A stretch of 64,000 nucleotides of DNA from Uloborus plumipes (lineage: Eukaryota > Arthropoda > Arachnida > Araneae > Uloboridae), in assembly GCA_038373865.1 (NCBI GenBank), contig JAXGGA010002182.1:1-64000 (forward strand). Direction: 5' to 3'. The translations under genes and the position numbers were made by a program. This document shows positions 24,090 through 35,100 of the stretch, piece after piece. Below the pieces are notes generated by a model. The model had not been told where the DNA came from, did not search any database, and saw nothing but the letters and a program-made list of their open reading frames with translations. Position 1 is the first letter of the stretch. Each line of letters opens with the position of its first letter.

Positions 24090-24205
24090 CTATTATTATG
24101 TGGCTTTCGACAAATGCACCATAACTTATCTGGATCGTCTTCTGTATCAGATTTCCTCCTCTTGTGGCGTTTTTTATTGCTGTCATCTTTGGGCGAATTC
24201 TCAGA
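24090..24205 (-). CDS. PHD finger, first half (exon of the PPS/DIDO-like gene)
   Basis: This minus-strand exon reads SENSPKDDSNKKRHKRRKSD, then a short acidic linker, then DPDKLWCICRKPHNN and two bases of an Arg codon before a GTATTT donor (24089-24088). CIC gives the first two zinc ligands of the PHD finger. The KKRHKRRK run is a likely nuclear localisation signal. The acceptor is ambiguous: CTTACAG (exon start 24207) gives the wrong phase for joining to the end of the large exon, whereas the next AG (ACAGAG, start 24205) gives phase 0 and joins directly. An extra small exon between the two would also solve it. The finger's domain order (long N-terminal region, then PHD) fits PPS or PHF3 better than the shorter N-terminus of DIDO1. 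Confidence 0.85.
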
Positions 24206-25641
24206 CTCTGTAAGAAATAATGTGATAAAAAATATATAAGAATTAAAAGGAAAAAACTGCAAAAGATAGCAAGCAGAGAAAACTTTTCTAGCAAATATTT
24301 AAGCATTTTCTCCTATTGAAGTGTGCATGATGGGCAATTCAACATACACTCAGGGTCAAAAGTTAATCACAGAAGGAAAAAAATTAATTCATGGAAGCCA
24401 ATCTGAATTGAAGAAGCAGTAAGCTGCTACAGAGGAAGAGTGAGGGATGTATTTACTAATTCATCCTTAACTTTCGTAATTGGGACAAATCTATTAAAAA
24501 TTTTTAGATCGGGAATTCTTATATACTTCAGACCAGGGTGTCAATTATTTAAATCAGTGATTTAAACCACGATTTAAATCAAATGATTGCTTTAAAGAAA
24601 TCATTGGTCAAAATCATTTTATATTTAACACAATTTGATTTTTAATTTTTTCTTTTATTTTCATTGATTCTTTCCTTTTGTTAGTCAGTATAACCTTTCT
24701 TCTTTACATTGAGTTTGCTTCTAGGTTTTTTCCTCACTTGACCAGTTTTATTTATTCATATTCTCTCTCCTTACTTAATCCAAAAATCACATTTTCAGTC
24801 AGTGGACACTTTTAAATTAGTCACTTTTTAAAAAATTAGTTGCCACTTTATTCAAGACTCTAAAAAAATAGGAAATGTTAATGCTCTGTGCTAAAAGATG
24901 GATGTGCATTAGGGTGGTCACAACATACATGGGGGGGGGGGGGGGGGGGGATGTCATCAAAGCTTTTGCGGCACCCCCTAAAATGTGCCAATAGGCTAGA
25001 AAATGAGATTTGCAAAGAGTTTTAGCTCAATCGGATAATATTTACACGTGCCTGAAAGAGGGTATAGTGAAAAAAAAAAACAGCGATTTTTAGTAAAAAT
25101 TCGTAGTTTTCATTCAATAAAATCTAAACCATTAGTCCTCAAATCCCAGTTCTTGTCTCGATTGCTAGAAAGAGAATTTTATTCTTTTTAAGTCTAACTT
25201 CATTCAAAATTTTGAAAAAAATGAGTGAGTATTTTTCAGAATTTTTCAAGTTAAGCTACAGGGTGAATCCTTAAAATTTAATGGAAAAAATAAATCATTA
25301 AAATGCAAATTGTATGTGTTCATTTTGCTAATTTGTTGAAATCTACTCATAATGTTTACTTTTCAGAGCAAAAACAGTAATATAATCAAGATTATATAAT
25401 ATAGTTAGTATTCAGCTTGAGAGAAGCTTCAAATCTTACATCAAAGGAAAGTCTAATTTTTTGTGAAAAAGTTAAGGTGCCAACTAAACAATCAAAATCC
25501 AGCTTTGCAAACCTAGAAAAAATGCATGATGAGAGGAGAAAGCTGCAAAGAATGCTGAGATCCAAAAATGCCATTTAAAACCAAAAAGTTGAGGATTTTA
25601 TCAACCTTTGATGACCAATTTTATGTTTCTTATCGGGATTC
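24206..25641. other. Intron with a decayed repeat end and a 20-base G-run
   Basis: Bases 24534-24612 begin CAGGGTGTCAATTATTTAAA and contain several ATTTAAATCA words, like the end of a hAT-type element, but no partner end was found. A run of about 20 G lies at 24932-24951. No host exon was found. Confidence 0.4.
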
Positions 25642-27120
25642 ATGGAACGGATAATAGCAACTACAAAAGAAGCATTAATTCATGACCGTCATAATTTCAT
25701 TTTGAGTACAAATGTCATACCCTTTTGTAGACAGCAATTTTGTCATCAAAGATTAAATTTTGTCAAAAATCGATTTAGGAATTCAGATTTAGAAAGAGCT
25801 GTTGTGTACTGGGATAAAAAACTGCTTCCAGTTTTACTAAATAAAGAAAACACAGAGGCTAGCAATTTTGATTACTTGTGGTGTTGAAGAGCAGATGGTA
25901 GGAGTTCTTATCCTTGAAAACGGCACAGTAACAGTGACTGTACAACTGACAGTACAAGTGAATGCTGTATTTTCAACAGTTGAACAGTAGGAGACAGTTG
26001 AAAAAAAAAATAGGCAATGGATTTTGATATCACTGCCGTATATAGCAGCCTAAAAGAAACCTGCATTGTGTGTTACAGAAAAATCTTCTGTATTCAGCAT
26101 GTCGCTACCACATCTTAGAAGTTATTTTAAAAGCAGTTTTCAGTTGCAAAATCGATACACCCGCTGGTAATCAAGCGGTTATGTATCAACATTTTCAGAT
26201 AAAATGATCTCTGATACATAAAACACGATTCAAAGCAGGTATAGAAGATAAGAATATTAGAAAGAAGCAATTTAGATGAAATTTGAAACTTTCTTTTGTG
26301 AAATTAAAAAGTGGTATAGCATGAGCATAGGGACAATAACAGCGAGTTAATTTCATTTTGCTTCATTTTCTTAGGGATTCTTCCACCAAACGATGTCAAG
26401 TACTTAGCATTATTCATCATGCCAGACAGATGGCAAAAGCCAGATACTCTTTAAAAGTACGTCTCTTCAATAATCAATTTTTCTAACTGATTTAGAAATA
26501 AAAGGTATTGAAGATTTTCGATTGTTCATTATCAATAAAGTACGGTTTAATGACCACTATCCAGCTTTGGCCTCCAAACCACACCTACAATTCTTAATAT
26601 CTTTGTTTCAATACAAGAGTATTGATGAAGATGTTGCAGACACGGCACTAAAGTAATTAAGCATCTGCGGTACCTTATCTCAAAGCAACTTGTATTTTTC
26701 TTTTTTGGTGATTACTTTGGAAAAAATTACCAAAACAAGCATGGCTGCAAAATAAAGAGCTGAAGTAGGAGAAAATGCAGATGATTGTAATGAACAGGAT
26801 ACTAAGGCATATCTCAATCTGAAAGAAATTTATGGTTTACTGGACAAATAAATAGATAACTCTGTTTTGTCCCGAGCTTTAAATATTTAAAAGAAATTCA
26901 AAACCGATAAAGAGTTAATTACTGATCTCTATAAATCATAAGAAAATCAATTTTATGTTAAAGTTAAAAGGAGAGTAAATATTTTAATGGTGGTCAATGA
27001 CACAGCTGAAAGAGGTGTAAAATTAATTCAAGGTTTCAGTTCCTCTTTGATGAAAGACAAAGAGCAGCAGTAGCTTTTAAAACAAGTTATAACCATATGC
27101 AGGCACAGTTTTTCAGATTT
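25642..27120 (+). pseudogene. Decayed dispersed coding repeat, copy B
   Basis: Plus-strand fragments in the expected order are: VYWDKKLLPVLLNKEN near 25.8 kb, GVEEQMVGVLILENGT near 25.9 kb (after a frameshift), LRYLISKQLVFFFFGD near 26.7 kb, and VVNDTAERGVKLIQGFSSSL at about 26990-27050, ending in KDKEQQ and a stop. Many stops and frameshifts lie between. I recall the same motifs, including WDGKLLP, VEQLLGVP and NDTAERGVKLI, from an abundant uncharacterised arthropod protein family that behaves like a transposon. That is memory, not a search. Copy A at 0.7-2.2 kb carries the middle part of the same family on the other strand. Confidence 0.6.
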
Positions 27121-28640
27121 ATCAAAAGTTATCATATCCAAGGCATTAGCAACTTAATTCGTATATAAAGAGTAGTGACAATGTTATGTAACTCAACAGT
27201 GTAAGTGTTTCAGTGCATTGGAGCTCTTATTGTCATTTTAATTCTTTGCTTTCCCTCTTAACCCCAGTTACTTCCTTTATTTAAACTCAGGAATTTGTTG
27301 CATTTATTTTTAAAATACCTGCAGAAAAAACTTTTTTAATTGACAAAATAAAACTAGCAATAAGCAAATAAACGGAATTGAATATTATAATGCTTTTAGG
27401 TGTTTGCATTAAAAGTCCTTATTTTTGAAATACTCTACGATTTTTGGCTGAAAATCGTTGTTTTTCGTATCTTTCCCCTCTTTGAGGCACATGTTAATAA
27501 TATCTAGGGCTCGACCGATGGCAAATTTTGGCCGATGGGTCAATGCCGATTGTTGGCCGATGGCTGATGGGTGGGTGTTTTTGCCAAGTTAGCATTGGGC
27601 GCCGATGGCCGATGAAATAAAAATGGCTGCTGGAATGTGCATTTTAAACATTTTTAGGAACGAAAAAGGATTCTGTGTATTGAGAAATCTATGCAAGTTA
27701 TAGTTTAAATAAAAATGACTGGGTATATAAATATGATCGTAAGATAGGGGCCGTAAACATATTTACAATTCTATTTTCTAATCATACAGAAATTCACAGA
27801 AAAGTAGAGAAAAATGCTTAAGTAGGCGAAATATGCTTCTAATAGAAAGATAAAGTAAAAGAGGGGGGGGGGGGAGTTAAAGGATTCGGTTGTAATAAAA
27901 AGGCACACTAGCATTTTGTGCAACTGCTGTTTTCAATCGGCGAGACAGAAAAAAAAATGAAACCATTGGAATTTCATATGTCTTCGACATAAACTAAAAA
28001 CAACTTTAGTAATTAAGAAATTAGAATGTTTTCTCAGGTTTGAAGAAAAATGATTTTTGTAAAAAAAATCATTTCAACTTGTTAAAAAAATTGTTAAGAA
28101 CTTTTTTTTTCAGGAATGCTTTTGGTTCAAGTAGAAAAAAAAAACATTACTGTAGCTAAGAAGCTTTGGTTTGTTTCGATTGGTTGCCTACTTTTTTATA
28201 CAATTACGCATTCCAGTTTGGAAAAATCGTAAAAACGACTTGAGAAAACCGGCTTTAACATTTTCGGGCTTTAACATTTTTTAACATAATTCAAAATATT
28301 GCTTAGAACCATTGTCATACTTTTTCAGGTACACAGTTCAAGATCGCGCCCTAAAAGCGTGAAAACTTGTATACCTGGTCAATACCCCATTTCTTTCAGT
28401 GCTGTACCTCTGAGAATATTTTGAACTAGCCTATATAACTTTGCCTATGCATTCTTAGATATATAAGAAATTATTTAATCAATTGAATAAGCAATAAAAA
28501 AATGATTTTTTGAGCCTTCTAAAGCAGGGTCCAGTCTTTAGCAGTCATCCGGTGAATCAGAGTACAAATATCATGAACATACATTGCACTTCTAACTAGT
28601 AACATTGTTAGAAAAATATATCTAAAACTTATTTACTTAC
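27121..28640. other. Intron next to the large exon
   Basis: Apart from the GCCGATGG cluster at its left (27505-27620), a G-run near 27863-27873 and several A-runs, nothing was recognised. It ends at the donor GTAAGT of the large exon. Confidence 0.4.
27505..27620. repeat. hAT-like end with GCCGATGG repeats
   Basis: The sequence begins TAGGGCTCGACCGATGG and then carries at least six copies of GCCGATGG or close variants within 115 bp. TAGGGCTCGACC resembles a hAT terminal repeat, and clusters of short direct repeats behind such ends are often transposase-binding sites. No matching right end was found before the large exon, so this is a truncated element. Confidence 0.45.
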
Positions 28641-31600
28641 CTTTTTTTTGTAGGGGTTACTTCTTTTTTGGAGTAATCGCACAGATTTTCTACTCTGTAA
28701 CCGATTTTCTTCATCTGCATTCGACTGTGATAATGAAATAGTTTCAATATTACTTTCAACATTTAACTCTAAATTAGACGATGAAGAAAATGCTGGTGCA
28801 GCATTAAAACTAGGGCTTTCCTTGACTATTTCAGTGCCAATTTCTGCATCATCTGTGGAACACAATAATTCATTTCTTGATGTAGATACAGAATCAATTA
28901 TTTGACTTTCACAGTTTCTTTCTTTCCCTACAGATTTTTGCTGATTATCATCATAATGCATCGTTTTTAATTCAACATTTTCTTTTTCAGCTTTCTTGCA
29001 ACTCAGTGAAGGTGAGTTTATGTTTACATTAGCACTCTGGGGTGTTGAATCCTTAGAAGCATTAGTTCTCTGACTATTACTTTCATCTTTATCAAAAGTG
29101 AAATTGACTTTTGCAAAATCAAGTTTATGAGACACATGATGAGACTTCTTTGCTGCATTAGTTTGCCCAACAAGGACAGTTTTATTAACATTTTCCATGT
29201 TCATATAATCCTTGGATGATTTTGATTCAATATCTGCACATTTTTTCAAACACTTACTCTTTTCTTGACTTTTTGTTGAACCATGAACATTGACATTAGT
29301 TACATCGGTCTTGGTCTTTATTCTCTTATTTTTAGAATTGTCAACCTTCACCATAAGGTCTGGCTGACTAAATAATGCTGGTTCAGCTGCAAGAAAAGCC
29401 AATTGACGAGTGTCTTTCCAATGTTTCTTGCGTTTAACAGGAACTTTAGATGTAGCATTTGATGCTTTGTTTTCTTGAACATGTTCTGCTGAATTAAAAG
29501 ATGTTAGTGTTTTGAGCTTTTTATTATTGTTGTTTATTGCACTTTGCTTAGTTTTTGTATCAGATAAGGAAATAGACCTTTTTTTAGCCAAGAGGGAACG
29601 TCCTTCAGAATAAGTAATATTTTTAACATCACTTTTATTTTCATCAGCACTTAAAGTTCTCTTTTTTGAAGCTGTTGTTTGACTCTGTACAAAACTAGGG
29701 ATAATTTTATTGCACTTTTTAGATTTTTTGACTTCTTGCTCTGTACTGGTCTTACTTTCTTTCACTTTGGAATCATTTACTCGCTTAACATCCTTTGACT
29801 TGTTTAAAAGACTTTTAATTCTTTCAGGTGTGAGACTGTCAATGAAAGTTTTTTGATCTTTTGTAAGCAGATGTGTAGATTTACTAGGCGATTCTTCAAG
29901 ATATTCTTCTGAGAGCAGATTATTAGCTTTACTTGATGGTTCTTCAGGATACTTCGTAATAATTTCTGGCTCTTCACTTGTATCAGGAATTGTTTTGCAA
30001 GATTCTTCTGAACTTACATTGCATTCAAGCAAAATATCATCTCTACCTTTCCGAGTATTTTCATTGCTATTCAAGTCAGATTCTACTGTGCTGGAATTTT
30101 TTTTTCTAAAACTAGTTTTCTTTGAATTTTTAATGGTGCCAACACTTCTCCTATCTTTTTTCTCTTCTTTTCTTGTATGTAAACATCTTAGATTCTGCCT
30201 GCCTGTAACTCGGTTTTCACTTGTGCAGCTCATTGAGCTCTTGTTTTCTTCAGTATCGTTTTTGGGCTTGTCATTAATTACCTCTACAAGAAGCTTTGCA
30301 GCATGGGGATAAGGAGCAATATCCATATCGGATAATTTTTTTATCTGAATACGTGCTTGTTTCCTTTCCTTAAAGTTAATTGATAGTGAGTTTGAATTAT
30401 GTTCTCTTTGAGCATCTTCAATATCATGCACCTTCTGCTGTTTCTCCGAACTTATTTCACAATCCATAGTTTTCAGCATGTGATCTTGTGTACTTTCCGT
30501 ACTAGCCTCTTGAACAGAAGATTCCAAAGCACTTTTTTCAGCCTGACTAGCACAGACTTTTCCATTTACAATCTTTATATTCTTTCTTTTGCTTTCAAGA
30601 TTGACTTTGTTATCACTCATAAAGTTGCAAGTATTTTCAGCACAATATTCATTTAGATTTTCCTTGACAGATTGTGAATCTATGATCACATTACCATTAT
30701 GCGCACTTTGACTTTCTTTTCCAGATATTGCTTGCACTACAGATTTTACTTCGTCTAACATTTCTTTTATCATTTGAACCTCTTCACAGTTATTTTCTTC
30801 ATTTTGGGGAACATTCTCAACAGCACTTTTATTTAACTTTGTCAGATTAAAAGATAAATTCAGTGTTAATTCAGGACACTTTATAACATTTTCTGGCTCT
30901 TCACTTGTATCAGGAATTGTTTTGCAAGATTCTTCTGAACTTACATTGCATTCACGCAAAATATCATCTCTACCTTTCCGAGTATTTTCATTGCCATGCA
31001 AGTCAGATTCTACTGTGCTGGAATTTTTTTTTCTAAAACTAGTTTTCTTTGAATTTTTAATGGTGCCAACACTTCTCCCATCTTTTTTCTCTTCTTTTCT
31101 TGTATGTAAACATCTTAGATTCTGCCTGCCCGTAACTCGATTTTCACTTGTGGAGCTCATTGAGCTCTTATTTTCTTCACTATTGTTTTTGGACTGTTCA
31201 TTAATTACCTCTGCAAGAAGCTTTGCAGCATGCGGATAAGGAGCAATATCCATACTGGATAACTTTTTTATTTGAATGCGTGCTTGTTTCATTTCCTTAA
31301 AGTTAATTAATGGTGAGTTTGAATCATGTTCTCTTTGAGCATCTTCAATATCAAGCACCTTCTGCTGTTTCTCCGAACTTATTTCACAATCCATAGTTTT
31401 CAGTATGTGATTTTGTGCACTTTCCATACTAGGCTCTTGAACAGAAGATTCCAAAGCACTTTTTTCAGCCTTACTAGTACAGACTTTTCCATTTACAATC
31501 TTTATATTCTTTCTTTTGCTTTCAAGATTGACTTTGTTATCACTCATAAAGTTGCAAGTATTTTCAGCACAATATTCATTTAGATTTTCCTTTACAGATT

Positions 31601-34600
31601 GTGAATCTATGATCACATTACCATAATGCGCACTTTGACTTTCTTTTCCAGATTTTGCTTGCACTACAGATTTTACTTCGTCTAACATTTCTTTTATCAT
31701 TTGCACCTCTTCACAGTTATTTTCTTCATTTTGGGGAACATTCTCAACAGCACTTTTATTTAACTTTGTCAGATTAAAAGATAAATTTGTTAATTCAGGA
31801 CACTTTATAACATTTTCTGGCTCTTCACTTGTATCAGGAATTGTTTTGCAAGATTCTTCTGAACTTACATTGCATTCACGCAAAATATCATCTCTACCTT
31901 TCCGAGCATTTTCATTGCCATGCAAGTCAGATTCTACTGTGCTGGAATTTTTTTTTCTAAAACTAGTTTTCTTTGAATTTTTAATGGTGCCAACACTTCT
32001 CCCATCTTTTTTCTCTTCTTTTCTTGTATGTAAACATCTTAGATTCTGCCTGCCCGTAACTCGATTTTCACTTGTGGAGCTCATTGAGCTCTTGTTTTCT
32101 TCACTATTGTTTTTGGACTGTTCATTAATTACCTCTGCAAGAAGCTTTGCAGCATGCGGATAAGGAGCAATATCCATACTGGATAACTTTTTTATTTGAA
32201 TGAGTGCTTGTTTCATTTCCTTAAAGTTAATTAATGGTGAGTTTGAATCATGTTCTCTTTGAGCATCTTCAATATCAAGCACCTTCTGCTGTTTCTCCGA
32301 ACTTATTTCACAATCCATAGTTTTCAGTATGTGATTTTGTGCACTTTCCGTACTAGGCTCTTGAACAGAAGATTCCAAAGCACTTTTTTCAGCCTTACTA
32401 GCACAGACTTTTCCATTTACAATCTTTATATTCTTTCTTTTACTTTCAAGATTGACTTTGTTATCACTCATAAAGTTGCAAGTATTTTCAACACAATATT
32501 CATTTAGATTTTCCTTGACAGATTGTGAATCTATGATTACATTACCATTGTGCGTACTTTGACTTTCTTTTCCAGATATCGCTTGTACTACAGATTTTCC
32601 ATCGTCTAACATTTCTTCAATCATTTGAACCTCTTCAAAGTTATTTTCTTCATCTTGGGGAAGATTCTCGACACCCATTTTCTTTAACTTTGTCAGATCC
32701 CAAGCGAAATCCAGCCTTAATAAAGGAGCGTCCTCATCTGAATCAGAATTTGTATCCGCACACTCACGATAGCTGTGTGGTTCACTTACAGGTTTATTTT
32801 TACATCCTTTTATAAATTCATCAACAATATCCAGCAATGTTAATTTTTTTTTCGAAATGCCTCTAACATAACTTACACCATTAGATGGTTTCTTGCGACA
32901 GTTATCAATTTCGCATTGCATTTCACTAGTAGCCTGAGGTTCTTGGGAATCCTCGATTGTAGTACAATCAATTTCAGAATTTTGCACAGCAGTTGTTTTG
33001 TCTGATGAGTTGTAACCTCTTGTGTTTGCTTCATTTGACGGTTTAGGTGTCCTTTTGTTGTTCTCTAACAGTGATGATTCAACAGCTTTAAAATTTGCAG
33101 TGGTATGTATTACATTATGCGCACTTTGACTTTCTTTTCCAGTTATTACTGGCACTTCAGCAGATTTTACTTTGTCTAACATTTCTTTTATCTTTTGAGC
33201 ATCTTCACAGTTATTTTCTTCATTTTGGGGGATATTCTCAACAGCACTTTTATTTAACTTTATCAATTTAGCATGTGATTCTTCAAGATGCTCTTCAGTG
33301 GGCAGATTCCAAGCTGAATTCAGCATTAATCTAGGAGGCTCTTCACTTGTATCAGGAATTGTATCCTCAAACTCTACAGTATTAGAATTCATTTTTCTAA
33401 AATTAATTTTCTTCACATTTTCGATATTTTCAACACCTTTCACGTCTTTTGTCTCAGATTTTTTTGAGCGTAAACATCTTCCATTTTGGCTGTCGATAAT
33501 TTGATTACTTTGTGGTTCACTTACAGGTTTATTTGGACATCCTATTGCAAATTCATCGTTAAATTCATCAACAATAAACACTGGTGTTATTTTTTTATTT
33601 TTTGTTTGAGGAAGGTTTCTGTCAAGATAAGTTACAACATTAGGTGGTTTCTTGCGACATTTATCAATTTCACATTGAATTTTACTAGTAGCCTCAGGTT
33701 CTTGGGAATCCTTGATTGTAATACAATCAACTTCAGAATTTTGCAAAGCAGTTGTTTCGTCTGACGAGTTGTAACCTCTTGTGTTTGCTTCATTTGACGG
33801 TGTAGGTGTCCTTTTGTTGTTCTCTAAAAGTGATGATTCAACAGCTTTAGAATTTGCAGTGGTATGTATTACATTATGCATACTTTGACTTTTTTTTCCA
33901 GTTATTACTGGCACTTCAGCAGATTTTACTTTGTCTAACATTTCTTTTATCTTTTGAGCATCTTCACAGTTATTTTCTTCATTTTGGGGAACATTCTCAA
34001 CAGCACTTTTACTCAACTCCTCTGCATTTACTTGTTCAACGTTGTTCAACTCTTTTTCAAGACTGTTACTGGCAGCAGATTTGTTTTTCAAACCCTCAGC
34101 AGTTTTGCTCAAATCATTTAGCTGTGATAAGTCATTTAACGGAACCATACGAAAGTATTCTCTCTGGCTAGTTGTTTCTCCTTGGCGGATATTATGTCTA
34201 ATTTCACGCATCTTATTTCTTCCAAAACCTACTTGTTCTTTTGTTAACCCCTTATATACAAACTTTTTATAACTAGGCTTTCCATTTTTATAAATTATTC
34301 TATATACTGAAATCATACTAGCATTTTTTCGTATCATTTCCGGATTAAACTGATTTAACATTGCACGTGGGACGTGCAGACCACGATACCGAGTTTCGCG
34401 AGAGGTTGTTTTTATTTGATTTGAAATGGATCCACAAACTTCAGCTTCTCTTTTTTCATTCTGCTTTAGCGTAGCATTTTTGTTTGTTGATTCAACACTC
34501 CCAACACAATCAACTTTTTTATTATTACTAATCCTTGTTTTATCTGTGATTTTATTGGAATTGGCAAGTTCTGCTGTTTCTTTTTTATTTTCTCTGATAG

Positions 34601-35100
34601 TATGAACCTGTTTAGCTCCTGAAACGACAGTTTTGGAAAGAACATTTTTTAATTGATCAGATGTTTCAGATGAAATAAGATCTGAATTTAAGATCGCCTT
34701 CTCAATTTCAGAGTCAGTTCTGGGAACTTCTGCAAATACCATGTGACACTTGTTATCCTTACAAACAATCGTCGTTTTGTTATTAACCGTGAGTTCTTGA
34801 TCCAATTTGTCTGCTTCACTAACAGTGACAGATGACTCATGGCTTTCAGTTGTACTTTTTAAAGCATCTAAAATGTTCTCATTTTGCAAGTCATTTAAAG
34901 CTTGATCAGATCTGTCTGGCCCAACACTTGTTTGTACTTTATTGGTCTCTTCAACCGCACTCAGTGTTACCTCTTTATTTTTTTCCCTGTCTGACATGTT
35001 CTCTTTTTCGAAAATACTCAAAGCTTGATGCTCAGATTTTGCGCTCAGAAAAACATCAACAGGAAGTGGATTTTCCAATAGATACTGCTCCGAAACAGAT
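28641..35100 (-). CDS. Giant internal exon of a PPS/DIDO-like PHD gene
   Basis: About 6.46 kb of minus-strand open frame lies between an acceptor (CATATTTTCCAG, AG at 35102-35101) and a perfect GTAAGT donor (28640), giving about 2,153 codons with no intron. There is no ATG near the start: the frame reads SVSEQYLLENPLPVD from the acceptor, so this is an internal exon with one leading base (phase 2 upstream), and it ends on a codon boundary. The three codons and stop after KKK are intronic read-through. The protein is rich in Ser, Glu, Asn and Lys and is probably mostly disordered. One block (residues about 226-312 from Leu35078, with GLHVPRAMLNQFNPEMIRKN and KNGKPSYKKFVYKGL) looks folded and is not repeated. 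Five repeat modules follow, then a basic tail. Together with the PHD exons it forms the long N-terminal half of a nuclear chromatin or transcription factor. The big region matches no domain I know. Confidence 0.85.
29965..32740 (-). repeat. Three tandem coding repeats of 924-927 bp
   Basis: Inside the giant exon, units at about 31817-32740, 30893-31816 and 29965-30892 (in coding order) repeat in frame. The first is more diverged at its start, while the second and third are nearly identical over 308 codons. Shared landmarks per unit are KSAVENVPQNEENN, IKEMLDEVKSV, DAQREH, IKKLS.MDIAPYPHAAKLL, RQNLRCLHTRKEEKK and SSEESCKTIPDTSEEP. The unit length is a multiple of three in each case, so the frame is kept. 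High identity points to recent duplication or gene conversion. Confidence 0.9.
32890..34020 (-). repeat. Two older coding repeats upstream of the tandem array
   Basis: Two copies of a module beginning KSAVEN(V/I)PQNEENN and running through CEDAQKIKEMLDKVKS, NKRTP.PSNEANTRGYNSSD and a CRKKP motif start at about 34010 and 33250 (coding order, about 760 bp apart). The same KSAVEN head begins the tandem units near 32680, 31752 and 30830. The exon was therefore built by at least two rounds of internal duplication from one ancestral module. Confidence 0.85.

Noticed and set aside
29995..34272. Plus-strand open frames of 85-105 codons recurring three times
   Set aside because: They are the complement of the repeated giant exon. 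Their spacing of 927 and 924 bp simply mirrors the coding repeats, and they encode no recognisable protein.
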